Of a stretch of DNA of 7,766 nt, positions 1 to 6,148 are shown piece after piece. Position 1 is the first letter of the stretch, and the number at the start of each line of letters is the position of its first letter. The notes beneath the pieces are model-generated. The model worked only from the letters and a program-made list of their open reading frames with translations. It searched no databases and was not told the DNA's origin. The translations under genes and the position numbers were made by a program. This DNA is from Pedosphaera sp. (lineage in GTDB: Bacteria; Verrucomicrobiota; Verrucomicrobiia; Limisphaerales; UBA9464): assembly GCA_009695405.1 (NCBI GenBank), contig SIAZ01000171.1:1-7766 (forward strand), read 5' to 3'.

Positions 1-86
1 GAGAGTCCCGAGCTTTTGAATTCAGTGATTAGCAGTTGGATTTCAGCAAGACCACGCCGCTTCCGAGACGGTTTAATTGAGTTCAT
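1..86 (-). CDS. tnpA: IS66 TnpA-like accessory protein, N-terminal fragment
   Basis: The minus-strand frame opens with ATG at 84-86 and stays open to the left edge, giving 28 residues: a basic leader (KPSRKRR), then AEIQLLITEFKSSGL. This matches the start of IS66 accessory TnpA proteins and related helix-turn-helix proteins, where a basic stretch precedes an 'EI..LI.EF..SGL' helix and the DNA-binding helix-turn-helix follows. In IS66 elements this protein is encoded ahead of TnpB and the DDE transposase TnpC and is needed for transposition. An in-frame TAG lies three codons upstream (96-98), so the start is well bounded. No Shine-Dalgarno sequence is visible. The fragment is short, so the call leans on the nearby IS66-like terminus. 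Confidence 0.6.
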   Translation of the reverse strand, partial: MNSIKPSRKRRGLAEIQLLITEFKSSGL

Positions 87-146
87 TCGCTCAGGCTAAA
101 CCCAAGGAAGGCGAATTGGGAACCATGGGGTTCGGCGTACGCTTAC
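1..146 (-). mobile_element. IS66-family insertion sequence, one terminus (partial)
   Basis: Read on the minus strand, the element starts at about 146 with GTAAGCGTACGCCGAACC. GTAAGCG is the conserved terminal sequence of IS66-family elements. About 60 bp further in, a small ORF begins that resembles the family's first accessory protein, and it runs off the left edge. Terminus and gene stand in the order and orientation expected for the transposase-upstream end. The element body and the other terminus lie outside the window, so the family target duplication (usually 8 bp, here it would start near 147) cannot be checked. The inverted-repeat assignment is from memory of the family, not from a search. 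Confidence 0.65.
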
Positions 147-184
147 AACTGAGTGGCTTTTCGTCAGGGTCTGAAGGGAAATTG

Positions 185-201
185 ATCCAGCTTTGCTGGA
201 T
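185..201 (-). terminator. small perfect hairpin downstream of the DUF1501 gene
   Basis: ATCCAGC and GCTGGAT form a perfect 7-bp stem around a 3-base loop. It lies about 70 bp past the DUF1501 stop and just outside the IS66 terminus. On the minus strand the bases after the stem are CAATTTCCC, which is only a weak T tract, so it is a poor intrinsic terminator by the usual criteria. It may still mark the 3' end of the minus-strand transcript. Nothing else was found between 147 and 269. Confidence 0.25.
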
Positions 202-269
202 TGGATGGACTAAGGCCAAATGACAAAGACGAATCAGCCGAGAGAAAGAAAAGAGGAAAAGGGGGCGAG

Positions 270-1673
270 TTAAGACCCGACAAGTTCGCGGATGGGACTT
301 CCTCCGTCGGTGACCGGGCGAGGACGCCCCAGTGGGTCGATATATTCTGCACTGGGTGATACCCCTAATAGATGGAAGATGGTCGCAGCAAAATCGCGCG
401 GTCGGATAGGCCGGGAGATAGGAAAACCGCCGACGCGGTCGCTGGCGCCGATAATGCTCCCGCCGGGAATTCCAGCACCCGCCATCGCAAGAGAAAAGCA
501 GGAACCCCAGTGATCGCGTCCACCGACCGCGTTAATCTTTGGGGATCGACCGAATTCGCCCATCGCTATTACCAGAGTTTCATCGAGCAATCCTCGATCG
601 GATAGGTCTTCAATGAGTGTCGCAAAGGTTCGATCAAACTGAGGGCAAAGAACGTCACGTACCCGGCTTGCATTGCTGGCGTGAGTGTCCCATAAGGGGC
701 TTCCAGCAACCTCAGCTTTGCCTTCCCTAGGCCAATTGATTTGAACCAACCGAGTGCCTGACTCGATTAGGCGTCGGGCCAAGAGAGCACTTTGACCAAA
801 CTTGTGTAATCCATAAGAGGCACGAACCGTAATCGGTTCGCGCTCCAGATCAAAGGCGCGACGGCTCGCGGTTGCGTGGAGCAGATCGAAAGCCTTCCGA
901 TGCGTTTGATCCCAAGAAGCCACCGAACCACTTCCTATCCCAGCGGCGAAGTGGGCATCCATCTGGTGAAGTAAATTACGCCGATCATCAAGCCGGACTT
1001 CGGGAACGTCCACGAGATGTGTCAAACCCTCTATGTTCATTGGCAACCGAGTCGGGTCGCAACGCATAACCAATGGATGCCAAGCTGAACCCATAAAGCC
1101 GCCGTCTTGCCCAGGCCAGATGATGTTGCCGTCATTGGCTAGAATCTCTGGCAACACCACCGAAGACATCGGTGAACGAGTACTGGGTTTGAGTGCCCCG
1201 ATCACGGAGGCGATGCTAGGCCAGTCCTGGGGACCTGGTGGGACATTCTCTGCTTTCGATGCTGGCTCATAGCCGGTTAGCATAAATGCGCCACTCGTGG
1301 AATGCGCATCAATCTCAGTGGTCATCGAGCGAATCACCGAAAGGCGATGGGCGATGCGGGCCGAGTGGGGTAAGGTCTCGCAGAAGTGCGTACCTGGAAC
1401 GGAAGTGGGGATGGAACGAAATAAGTCGCGGACTTCCGACGGCGCATCGGGCTTGGGATCGAAGGTCTCGTGTTGAGGCGGACCTCCGGCTAGAAAAAGA
1501 AGAATGCAGGATTTAGCCCGACCAAACCCTGACTTCGTGGCGATGGGAAGTGTCTCTGTCGTGTGTGCGAGCACCGATGGAAGCGTCAACCCCAGTGCCC
1601 CTAGGCCACCGACATGCAACCACTCTCGTCGGGTATGGCGCGGCCCAGAACAGGATTGAACGGATGGGTTCAT
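270..1673 (-). CDS. Tat-exported DUF1501 family protein
   Basis: A 467-residue protein of the DUF1501 family, which belongs to the alkaline-phosphatase/sulfatase-like superfamily and is abundant in Planctomycetes and Verrucomicrobia. A twin-arginine signal sits at the N-terminus (RREW at residues 15-18, then a Gly/Leu-rich segment ending near LPSVLA), so the product should be exported folded. Family landmarks are GGPPQHETFDPKP at 63-75, IDAHSTSGAFMLTG at 122-135, PLWDTHASN near 326-334, MGEFGRSPKIN at 371-381 and GGRDHWGSC at 384-392. The His/Asp-rich motifs fit a metal site, but no activity is established for the family. Length is typical and the frame is intact. The start is ATG at 1671-1673 with a pyrimidine-rich leader and no Shine-Dalgarno sequence. 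Such genes usually follow a DUF1549/DUF1553 cytochrome-domain gene; here the upstream neighbour is an oxidoreductase, 275 bp away. Confidence 0.9.
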   Translation of the reverse strand: MNPSVQSCSGPRHTRREWLHVGGLGALGLTLPSVLAHTTETLPIATKSGFGRAKSCILLFLAGGPPQHETFDPKPDAPSEVRDLFRSIPTSVPGTHFCETLPHSARIAHRLSVIRSMTTEIDAHSTSGAFMLTGYEPASKAENVPPGPQDWPSIASVIGALKPSTRSPMSSVVLPEILANDGNIIWPGQDGGFMGSAWHPLVMRCDPTRLPMNIEGLTHLVDVPEVRLDDRRNLLHQMDAHFAAGIGSGSVASWDQTHRKAFDLLHATASRRAFDLEREPITVRASYGLHKFGQSALLARRLIESGTRLVQINWPREGKAEVAGSPLWDTHASNASRVRDVLCPQFDRTFATLIEDLSDRGLLDETLVIAMGEFGRSPKINAVGGRDHWGSCFSLAMAGAGIPGGSIIGASDRVGGFPISRPIRPRDFAATIFHLLGVSPSAEYIDPLGRPRPVTDGGSPIRELVGS

Positions 1674-1752
1674 GCAAAAGGAAGAGGGTTGCAGGTTCGA
1701 TCTAGCAACTCAGCGGGCAACGGAGAAGGGGATGAGTAAGAAAGCGAGTTTG

Positions 1753-1781
1753 ATTTAACTTGAAGTGAGATTAGGAATCAA
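1753..1781 (-). promoter_or_regulatory. possible promoter for the DUF1501 gene
   Basis: On the minus strand TTGATT (1776-1781) and TTAAAT (1753-1758) are 17 bp apart. Each matches four of six positions of the sigma-70 consensus boxes. The pair lies about 80 bp upstream of the DUF1501 start and just downstream, in the direction of transcription, of the 26-bp palindrome. Such weak matches arise often by chance, so this is only a candidate. Confidence 0.2.
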
Positions 1782-1793
1782 CAAGTACACTGT

Positions 1794-1819
1794 TTAACTC
1801 GAGATCGATCTCGAGTTAA
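1794..1819. repeat. perfect 26-bp palindrome
   Basis: The 13 bases TTAACTCGAGATC are followed directly by their exact reverse complement GATCTCGAGTTAA, with no spacer. As RNA it would form an 11-bp stem with a TCGA loop. As DNA it is a twofold-symmetric site of the length bound by dimeric regulators. No run of T follows on either strand (TAATAAAA on plus, ACAGTG on minus), so it is not a standard intrinsic terminator. It lies in the 275-bp gap between the oxidoreductase stop and the DUF1501 start, about 120 bp upstream of the latter. The symmetry is seen directly; an operator role is inference. Confidence 0.9.
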
Positions 1820-1855
1820 TAAAATCAGCAAACGAGACATCGAATGAGCTCTGCG

Positions 1856-1920
1856 CCCTCTTTTTAGGGGGATTGATCTGGTGCCGCCCCTACCTAGATA
1901 GGTCTAGGCAGGGGGTAGGG
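1856..1920 (-). other. overlapping hairpins 3' of the oxidoreductase gene
   Basis: Several short inverted repeats crowd the first 95 bases past the oxidoreductase stop. CCTAGA (1893-1898) pairs with TCTAGG (1903-1908) around a 4-base loop. CCCTACC (1888-1894) can pair with GGTAGGG (1914-1920), and CCCCTA (1887-1892) can instead pair with TAGGGG (1865-1870). The last two pairings exclude each other. CCCT/AGGG (1856-1859 and 1866-1869) enclose a CTTTTT loop. On the minus strand this could be a transcript-end structure, but there is no terminal U tract. The pairings are seen; the role is unknown. Confidence 0.4.
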
Positions 1921-1948
1921 ATAGGTTGATTAAGTGAGACTCGGGAAC

Positions 1949-3367
1949 TTACGAATTCTTATCCCAACCGTAGGTCAGCGGTTTGAGGTCGCGACCTGAC
2001 TTGTCCGTTACCTTGCGTGTTTTGGCATCGAAGTAGCACATCACCCCAGTACGATCGGACATTTCAGCCAGTGAGATGACCGTCTGGACCTTGGTGGCTA
2101 GATCGATGCCGGCGTTGGGTTGGACATTAGCGCGGATCGATTCGTAGAAGTTCTTGTGATGTGCGGCGACGCTTTCCCCTGGGAAGGCCTCACTAGTTTG
2201 AGGTTCGATATCTTCGGCGAATGGGCGTTCTGGGTTGAGTTGAACCTTGTTGCTACCCATGGTTAGGGTTGCTTTGTGGCCGCGGATCATTTCGGAAGAA
2301 CCCACTTCGTTGACTGAGCTCGAGGTAATGTGCATCACATAACCACTAGGGAACTCAGCGATCAGTTGGATAATTTCTTTGACGTCGCGCACATATTTGG
2401 TGGCTTGTTCTGGTTTTCGGCCCTCGTTATTGAGATCGGTTTTGAAGGCCTTGCTTCCGATAGCCGCGACGCGGACTGGGAACTCAGGATTCCCAGTGGC
2501 GAGCATATAGGGGTGGAGTTTATGAGGAAAAAGATCCCCGAGCAGACCTGAGCAGTAGGGGTAGTATTTGCGCCAGCGGAAGTAGTGGTCTGGGTTGAAG
2601 TTTTCGCCCGTTTTAATCTGTTCACCCAACCACATCTTCCAATTGATATCTTCCGGCTTAGCCCACGGTTGAATGGTATAGTTCCATTCGCCATGCGGAT
2701 TATTGCGCATATAACTACCTTGACTCATCACGATAGGTCCGATCTTTCCAGCACGAATCCATTCAGCAGCTTTGTGCCATTTTTTATCTGAGCAACCTTG
2801 GGAACCGACTTGGAGTAACTTTCCAGTGCGTTTGCAGGTGTCGTAAATTTGGAAAGCCTCCGCTAAATAGCGGGTCATTGGCTTTTCCACATAGACATGC
2901 TTGCCGGCATCCATGGCTTCACAACTGACCCGCGTGTGCCAATGATCGACAGTAGCGCAAAAGATCACATCGATATCTTTTCGTTCGAGAACACGACGGA
3001 AATCTTCGTAGCCTTGAGGTTTGCTATTGGTCTTTTTCTCAATCTTGGCGACGTGATCGTCGACTCGGTGCTTTGAGATGTCGCAAACAGAAGCCAACGC
3101 CACATTGTTCTCCTGATAATGCTCCAGATTTTGGCCGACGTGAGCGCCGCCGCCCTGACCGCCAACGCCGATAAAACCGAGGACAATTTTGTCGTTGGCA
3201 CCGATGACTCGCCCTTGGTAAGGCGCAGCCAATTTAGTGAGAGGTTCGGCACCTTCAGATTGTTGGGCGAGGATACCAGCGATGCCGCCAACAGCAGCGG
3301 TGCGTTTGAGAAAATCGCGTCGAGTTGATCCAGCGGTTGGGAGAGGTTGCGGAGCGGGGTGGGGCAT
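1949..3367 (-). CDS. Tat-exported Gfo/Idh/MocA-family oxidoreductase
   Basis: A predicted NAD(P)-dependent sugar or polyol dehydrogenase-type protein of 472 residues. A twin-arginine signal (STRRDFLKRT, residues 14-23, then a hydrophobic AAVGGIAGILA) indicates export, as in the many exported members of this family in Planctomycetes and Verrucomicrobia. The Rossmann domain follows, with GFIGVGGQGG at 64-73, ATVDHWHT near 138-145 and the family EKP motif (VYVEKPM) at 161-163. The C-terminal substrate domain holds GDLFPHKLHPYM near 277-288, the usual position of the conserved histidines. The start is taken at ATG 3365-3367, which places the Tat motif 14 residues in. The frame stays open upstream to a TTG at 3451, but those 28 extra residues look like untranslated leader. 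No Shine-Dalgarno sequence is seen. It lies 119 bp after the small membrane-protein gene and may have its own promoter. The substrate cannot be read from sequence; exported relatives often sit among glycan-degradation genes. Confidence 0.92.
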   Translation of the reverse strand: MPHPAPQPLPTAGSTRRDFLKRTAAVGGIAGILAQQSEGAEPLTKLAAPYQGRVIGANDKIVLGFIGVGGQGGGAHVGQNLEHYQENNVALASVCDISKHRVDDHVAKIEKKTNSKPQGYEDFRRVLERKDIDVIFCATVDHWHTRVSCEAMDAGKHVYVEKPMTRYLAEAFQIYDTCKRTGKLLQVGSQGCSDKKWHKAAEWIRAGKIGPIVMSQGSYMRNNPHGEWNYTIQPWAKPEDINWKMWLGEQIKTGENFNPDHYFRWRKYYPYCSGLLGDLFPHKLHPYMLATGNPEFPVRVAAIGSKAFKTDLNNEGRKPEQATKYVRDVKEIIQLIAEFPSGYVMHITSSSVNEVGSSEMIRGHKATLTMGSNKVQLNPERPFAEDIEPQTSEAFPGESVAAHHKNFYESIRANVQPNAGIDLATKVQTVISLAEMSDRTGVMCYFDAKTRKVTDKSGRDLKPLTYGWDKNS

Positions 3368-3486
3368 GATGAATAAAAGGTTTGAAATAAACTTCAGTGG
3401 AACTGAGAAAAGACTACTCGGCAGTTCCTTTCCGACAAGAATAGAAATCAAATCTAGGGTGGTTTCTTTTAACCAAATGGATCGGA

Positions 3487-4011
3487 TTATTCTGAGGGTG
3501 TTAGGCGTAGAACAGTTTGAAAGGAGTTGGTTCCTTTTCGACGACCCGCGGTCACTTCCAATTGGTAGGAGATTCCGGCTTGGAGAGGTTCAGCTATTAG
3601 AGAGGGTTTGATCGGTTTAAGGCCGTCGGGATCGTTTCCATAGATTAAAGCCCTGAGTGGACGAGTTCGTCCCTTTAATTCCCAAACAATTCGACGTGGC
3701 TGACCCTCCGTTTCGAGGCGGATTACTTTCAGAGCGGTGAGGGAGTAGGGGGCATCTAAGCTGAAGGTGACATGTGCTGCTCCATTGGGTGGGTCGGTGA
3801 GTTTACCATTGGAGGTAGGTTGAGAAGGGGTGGCGGTCGGAGTGGATTCTGGAGGGCGAGATCGACGTCCAAACCGGGGTGGTTGAATAATCGGCCTAAT
3901 CTGCGAAGCAATTTCGATAGGAACAGGCGAGATCCAATCGGTGAAGACGATGACATAAGTGACGCCTAGAAGGGCAGTAAGGGCGCCAAGAGTCCCGAGG
4001 CGGCGATTCAT
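3487..4011 (-). CDS. membrane-anchored hypothetical protein downstream of a pseudopilin gene
   Basis: A 174-residue protein. Residues 1-4 (MNRR) form a short basic head, 6-24 one hydrophobic membrane segment, and about 40-75 a Pro/Ser/Thr-rich linker. A C-terminal region of about 95 residues has alternating hydrophobic positions typical of a small beta-sandwich (VTFSLDAPYSLTALKVIRL at 81-99, and GISYQLEVTAG at 146-156). This predicts an inner-membrane anchor with a periplasmic domain. I recall similar proteins with an 'ALIYG...LKP...P.PL..G..Y.L.V.AG' pattern beside pseudopilin genes in Verrucomicrobiota, but know no assigned function. ATG is at 4009-4011, only 15 bp after the upstream pseudopilin stop, so the two are very likely cotranscribed. 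The leader just before ATG is pyrimidine-rich (CTTCCCCTCTT) with no Shine-Dalgarno sequence. Confidence 0.75.
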   Translation of the reverse strand: MNRRLGTLGALTALLGVTYVIVFTDWISPVPIEIASQIRPIIQPPRFGRRSRPPESTPTATPSQPTSNGKLTDPPNGAAHVTFSLDAPYSLTALKVIRLETEGQPRRIVWELKGRTRPLRALIYGNDPDGLKPIKPSLIAEPLQAGISYQLEVTAGRRKGTNSFQTVLRLTPSE

Positions 4012-4026
4012 AAGAGGGGAAGCGAA

Positions 4027-4767
4027 TTAGGGTTGGGGGATGGCAAGGTTTCTTTCAGCGGGAATGACGGCCCACAAATTGATCGGATTGAAGGATCGAC
4101 CATAGCGAATGAATTCTACATGGCCATCGATCATGGCATAGTTCGAACCACCACCACGGCCCGTCTTGATCGAGTTGCCGTGGAGGCTTTGATTCAGGCC
4201 ACTCAAATCGTCGAGGGCATCAAAATCCATATGGTATTGAAGGATTCGAGCAGAATCACGCTCACCGAAAGCGACGGTAGCAGAAGGCTCAGAAATATCA
4301 CCTTCACGAATCACAATCTCTCCATTTCCAATTCGACGAAAGTCAGCCATCTGATTATTGCCTACGATATTGCGGTAGAAGTCGTTAAATCCGTTGATTA
4401 CATAAGTACGGGGAGCAAATTCGGCGCCCCGGTTCCCCGTGAAGGCGTTGGTGGTACCCTTGGCACCGGTGTCGGTGGGGCATCGGAGAATTTTCAGATC
4501 AGTGTAATAAGGCAAGAGCGAGGTGCACCAGCGATTGGTTTGAATCCTCGGGGGAAAATGGCCGCGAGAATCATCTGCATAAAGATGGAGAGCGAGGACG
4601 AGTTGTTTTTCTTGATTTAGACAAGCGATCCGTTTGGCTGAACCTTTAGCCGCGGCCAGCGAAGGCAAAAGCATACTGGTCAGGATACCGATGATAGCGA
4701 TGACAACGAGGAGTTCGATCAATGTGAATCCAAGACTGGGATTAGGCCGCTGGTGGATCGATTTCAT
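4027..4767 (-). CDS. type II secretion/pseudopilin-like protein with DGH C-terminus
   Basis: The product carries a type III (prepilin) signal: a 13-residue leader ending in Gly, then FTLIELLVVIAIIGIL, with the conserved Glu at +5, expected to be cut and methylated by prepilin peptidase. From this start the protein is 246 residues. The body has the layout seen in Verrucomicrobia and Planctomycetes pseudopilin-like proteins: ACLNQEKQLVLALHLYADD after the helix, a Cys pair (in WCTSLLPYY and ILRCPTD), and NYAMIDGHVEFIRYG near 209-223, related to the 'H-X9-DG' C-terminal segment. These are thought to be envelope or secretion-associated, but roles are mostly unproven. The frame stays open upstream to 4884, which would overlap the transporter gene by 83 bp. 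ATG 4783-4785 gives a 19-residue leader and is nearly as good. It lies between transporter and anchored-protein genes with short gaps, so an operon is likely. Confidence 0.88.
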   Translation of the reverse strand: MKSIHQRPNPSLGFTLIELLVVIAIIGILTSMLLPSLAAAKGSAKRIACLNQEKQLVLALHLYADDSRGHFPPRIQTNRWCTSLLPYYTDLKILRCPTDTGAKGTTNAFTGNRGAEFAPRTYVINGFNDFYRNIVGNNQMADFRRIGNGEIVIREGDISEPSATVAFGERDSARILQYHMDFDALDDLSGLNQSLHGNSIKTGRGGGSNYAMIDGHVEFIRYGRSFNPINLWAVIPAERNLAIPQP

Positions 4768-4801
4768 GTTGCAGTTAATTGACATCTTGAAGGTCAGAAT
4801 G

Positions 4802-5992
4802 TTACGGGGCAGATCTTTTTGTTGAGTTGCTGCGTCGCCAGACTTCGATTGAGACAACGAGACCCGCAAGCAAGGAGACGCCAACAGCGAGTGCCGGGGC
4901 GTGGGGCGAGCCAGAAATCCAGAGTGTCAAAGTGCTAATAGCGGGGCCACCGCCGATGCCCAGCCCGATAAATGCCTCGTGTATTCCACCATGCTCACCT
5001 TTTGTTTCGCTTCCATCCATTGCGTAAAAAAGAGAGGAATGGTAAAGGAGACCTGTAGCCCAACCAAAAAGAATTTGGCCGACGACAAGAATCCAAATTT
5101 GTTGAGTGATCATGACTGACACAAAGCCGACGATAAGGAGGACAAATGCGCCGAGAAACCAAGTGATGCGATAGTGCCATCCGTGCCATTGCCAGAGGAT
5201 TGCGAAAGTCAGAGTGCGGATGATATACCAGAGTGCCATAAGTTGACCGGCCTGTTCGATAGTGAGACCGACCTTGGCAGCAATGCTGGGAACAACCGCA
5301 ACGAGGGTATTTCCCGCCATGTAAGCGAAAGGGTTTCCAATCCAAGAAAGGGTTTTGAAATAGTCAGGGCGCGAGCGTGAGACCTGAGTAGAGAGAGAGG
5401 GAGGCAAGGGAGAAGAGGAGGTTGCGAGCCAGTTTATATGGCGTTTCTCGAGAAAGAAAGTGCCAGCAAAGTGTGCGAGTTGAAGGATTAAAGGAAGCCA
5501 GTACAGGCTGGCGGGACCGAGTCTTTCAAAGAGGGATCCGCCAAAAAAAACAGCCGCAGCCGCTGAGGAAGCCCAGACGACATTGTACAATCCGATGCGA
5601 CCTGGTAATCGATCTGGAGGTTCATGTTCAGCGACGAGAGCTTCCAGCATCGGCCAGGTAAAGCAGATCGTCATCGTCCAGCTGAGGAGTGCAGTAATTT
5701 GGCCCGTGACGCTGGGGAAAATCCAACCACAAGCTAGACTGAGAGCCATGCCGAGGAACCCGATACGGAGGCTAGTAAAATAGCCATATTTTTGACCAAA
5801 CCGCCCAGCGAACCAAGAAGCTGCGACATAAATAAATCCGTGGATTGCCCCCACAGCAAGGTTCTGGAAACTGCTAAAACCGTGTTCCCTGTGGAGGAGG
5901 ACCATCAGGTAGTTAAAGTAGTAAGCTGTGGCGAAGGAGTTTGATCCTTCGAGGATGTAGTAACCCGTTTTTACGGGCGAATGAAACTTCAC
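4802..5992 (-). CDS. major facilitator superfamily transporter
   Basis: A 396-residue integral membrane protein with about 12 hydrophobic segments (roughly 13-33, 48-66, 72-92, 96-118, 134-154, 160-181, 213-235, 249-267, 275-293, 298-320, 337-357 and 365-385). A hydrophilic loop at 183-212 separates two six-helix halves. The loop after the second segment reads AGRFGQKYGYFTSLRIG, an MFS motif-A-like sequence. The first segment (YYFNYLMVLLHREHGFS) and the FYAMDGSETKGEHGGIHEAF stretch late in the protein resemble uncharacterised MFS permeases of sugar or drug-exporter type. The substrate is unknown. The start is GTG at 5990-5992; a later start would remove the first helix. No Shine-Dalgarno sequence is visible. 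A small hairpin (CCCGT-TTTT-ACGGG, 5964-5977) lies in the first codons. The gene is divergent from the C39-like gene and is the first gene of the probable operon. Confidence 0.85.
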   Translation of the reverse strand: MKFHSPVKTGYYILEGSNSFATAYYFNYLMVLLHREHGFSSFQNLAVGAIHGFIYVAASWFAGRFGQKYGYFTSLRIGFLGMALSLACGWIFPSVTGQITALLSWTMTICFTWPMLEALVAEHEPPDRLPGRIGLYNVVWASSAAAAVFFGGSLFERLGPASLYWLPLILQLAHFAGTFFLEKRHINWLATSSSPLPPSLSTQVSRSRPDYFKTLSWIGNPFAYMAGNTLVAVVPSIAAKVGLTIEQAGQLMALWYIIRTLTFAILWQWHGWHYRITWFLGAFVLLIVGFVSVMITQQIWILVVGQILFGWATGLLYHSSLFYAMDGSETKGEHGGIHEAFIGLGIGGGPAISTLTLWISGSPHAPALAVGVSLLAGLVVSIEVWRRSNSTKRSAP

Positions 5993-6148
5993 GTCAGAGT
6001 ATCTGGGACAATCCCAGTGAGAGGATTCAAGGTGCGGGGCGCCGGAGATGCAAGAGCGGGTTCTGGCTAATAAAGTTCAGAGGATTAGGTCAGAAGCCTA
6101 AAGCTACACTGGACAGCAAATAGATTCTGGTGATGGTTAGTGGATCGA
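5993..6148. promoter_or_regulatory. divergent intergenic region between transporter and C39-like genes
   Basis: These 156 bases must hold the promoters for both divergent genes. A perfect hairpin or dyad, CTGGGA-CAA-TCCCAG (6003-6017), lies 10 bp upstream of the transporter GTG. A second, smaller one, TTAGG-N7-CCTAA (6085-6101), lies about 50 bp upstream of the C39-like start. I see no convincing -35/-10 pair on either strand. The dyads are seen directly; regulatory use is inference. Confidence 0.35.

Noticed and set aside
1..99. Plus-strand frame open from the left edge for 32 codons, ending at TAA 97-99
   Set aside because: A 32-codon open stretch is common by chance, no family is recognisable, and the opposite strand gives a better IS66 TnpA-like reading bounded by a terminus.
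3368..3451. 28-residue N-terminal extension of the oxidoreductase from TTG 3451
   Set aside because: It would put the Tat twin-arginine motif more than 40 residues in and uses a rare start; ATG 3367 gives a normal signal peptide.
3237..3611. 124-residue plus-strand open frame spanning the gap between two minus-strand genes
   Set aside because: It overlaps the oxidoreductase N-terminus and the C-terminus of the anchored-protein gene on the opposite strand and shows no family features.
4033..4620. 195-residue plus-strand open frame
   Set aside because: It is antisense to the pseudopilin gene, has no recognisable domain, and is explained as a shadow of that coding sequence.
4768..4884. 39-residue upstream extension of the pseudopilin frame
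   Set aside because: It overlaps the end of the transporter gene and would give an overlong prepilin leader; ATG 4767 or 4785 gives a normal one.
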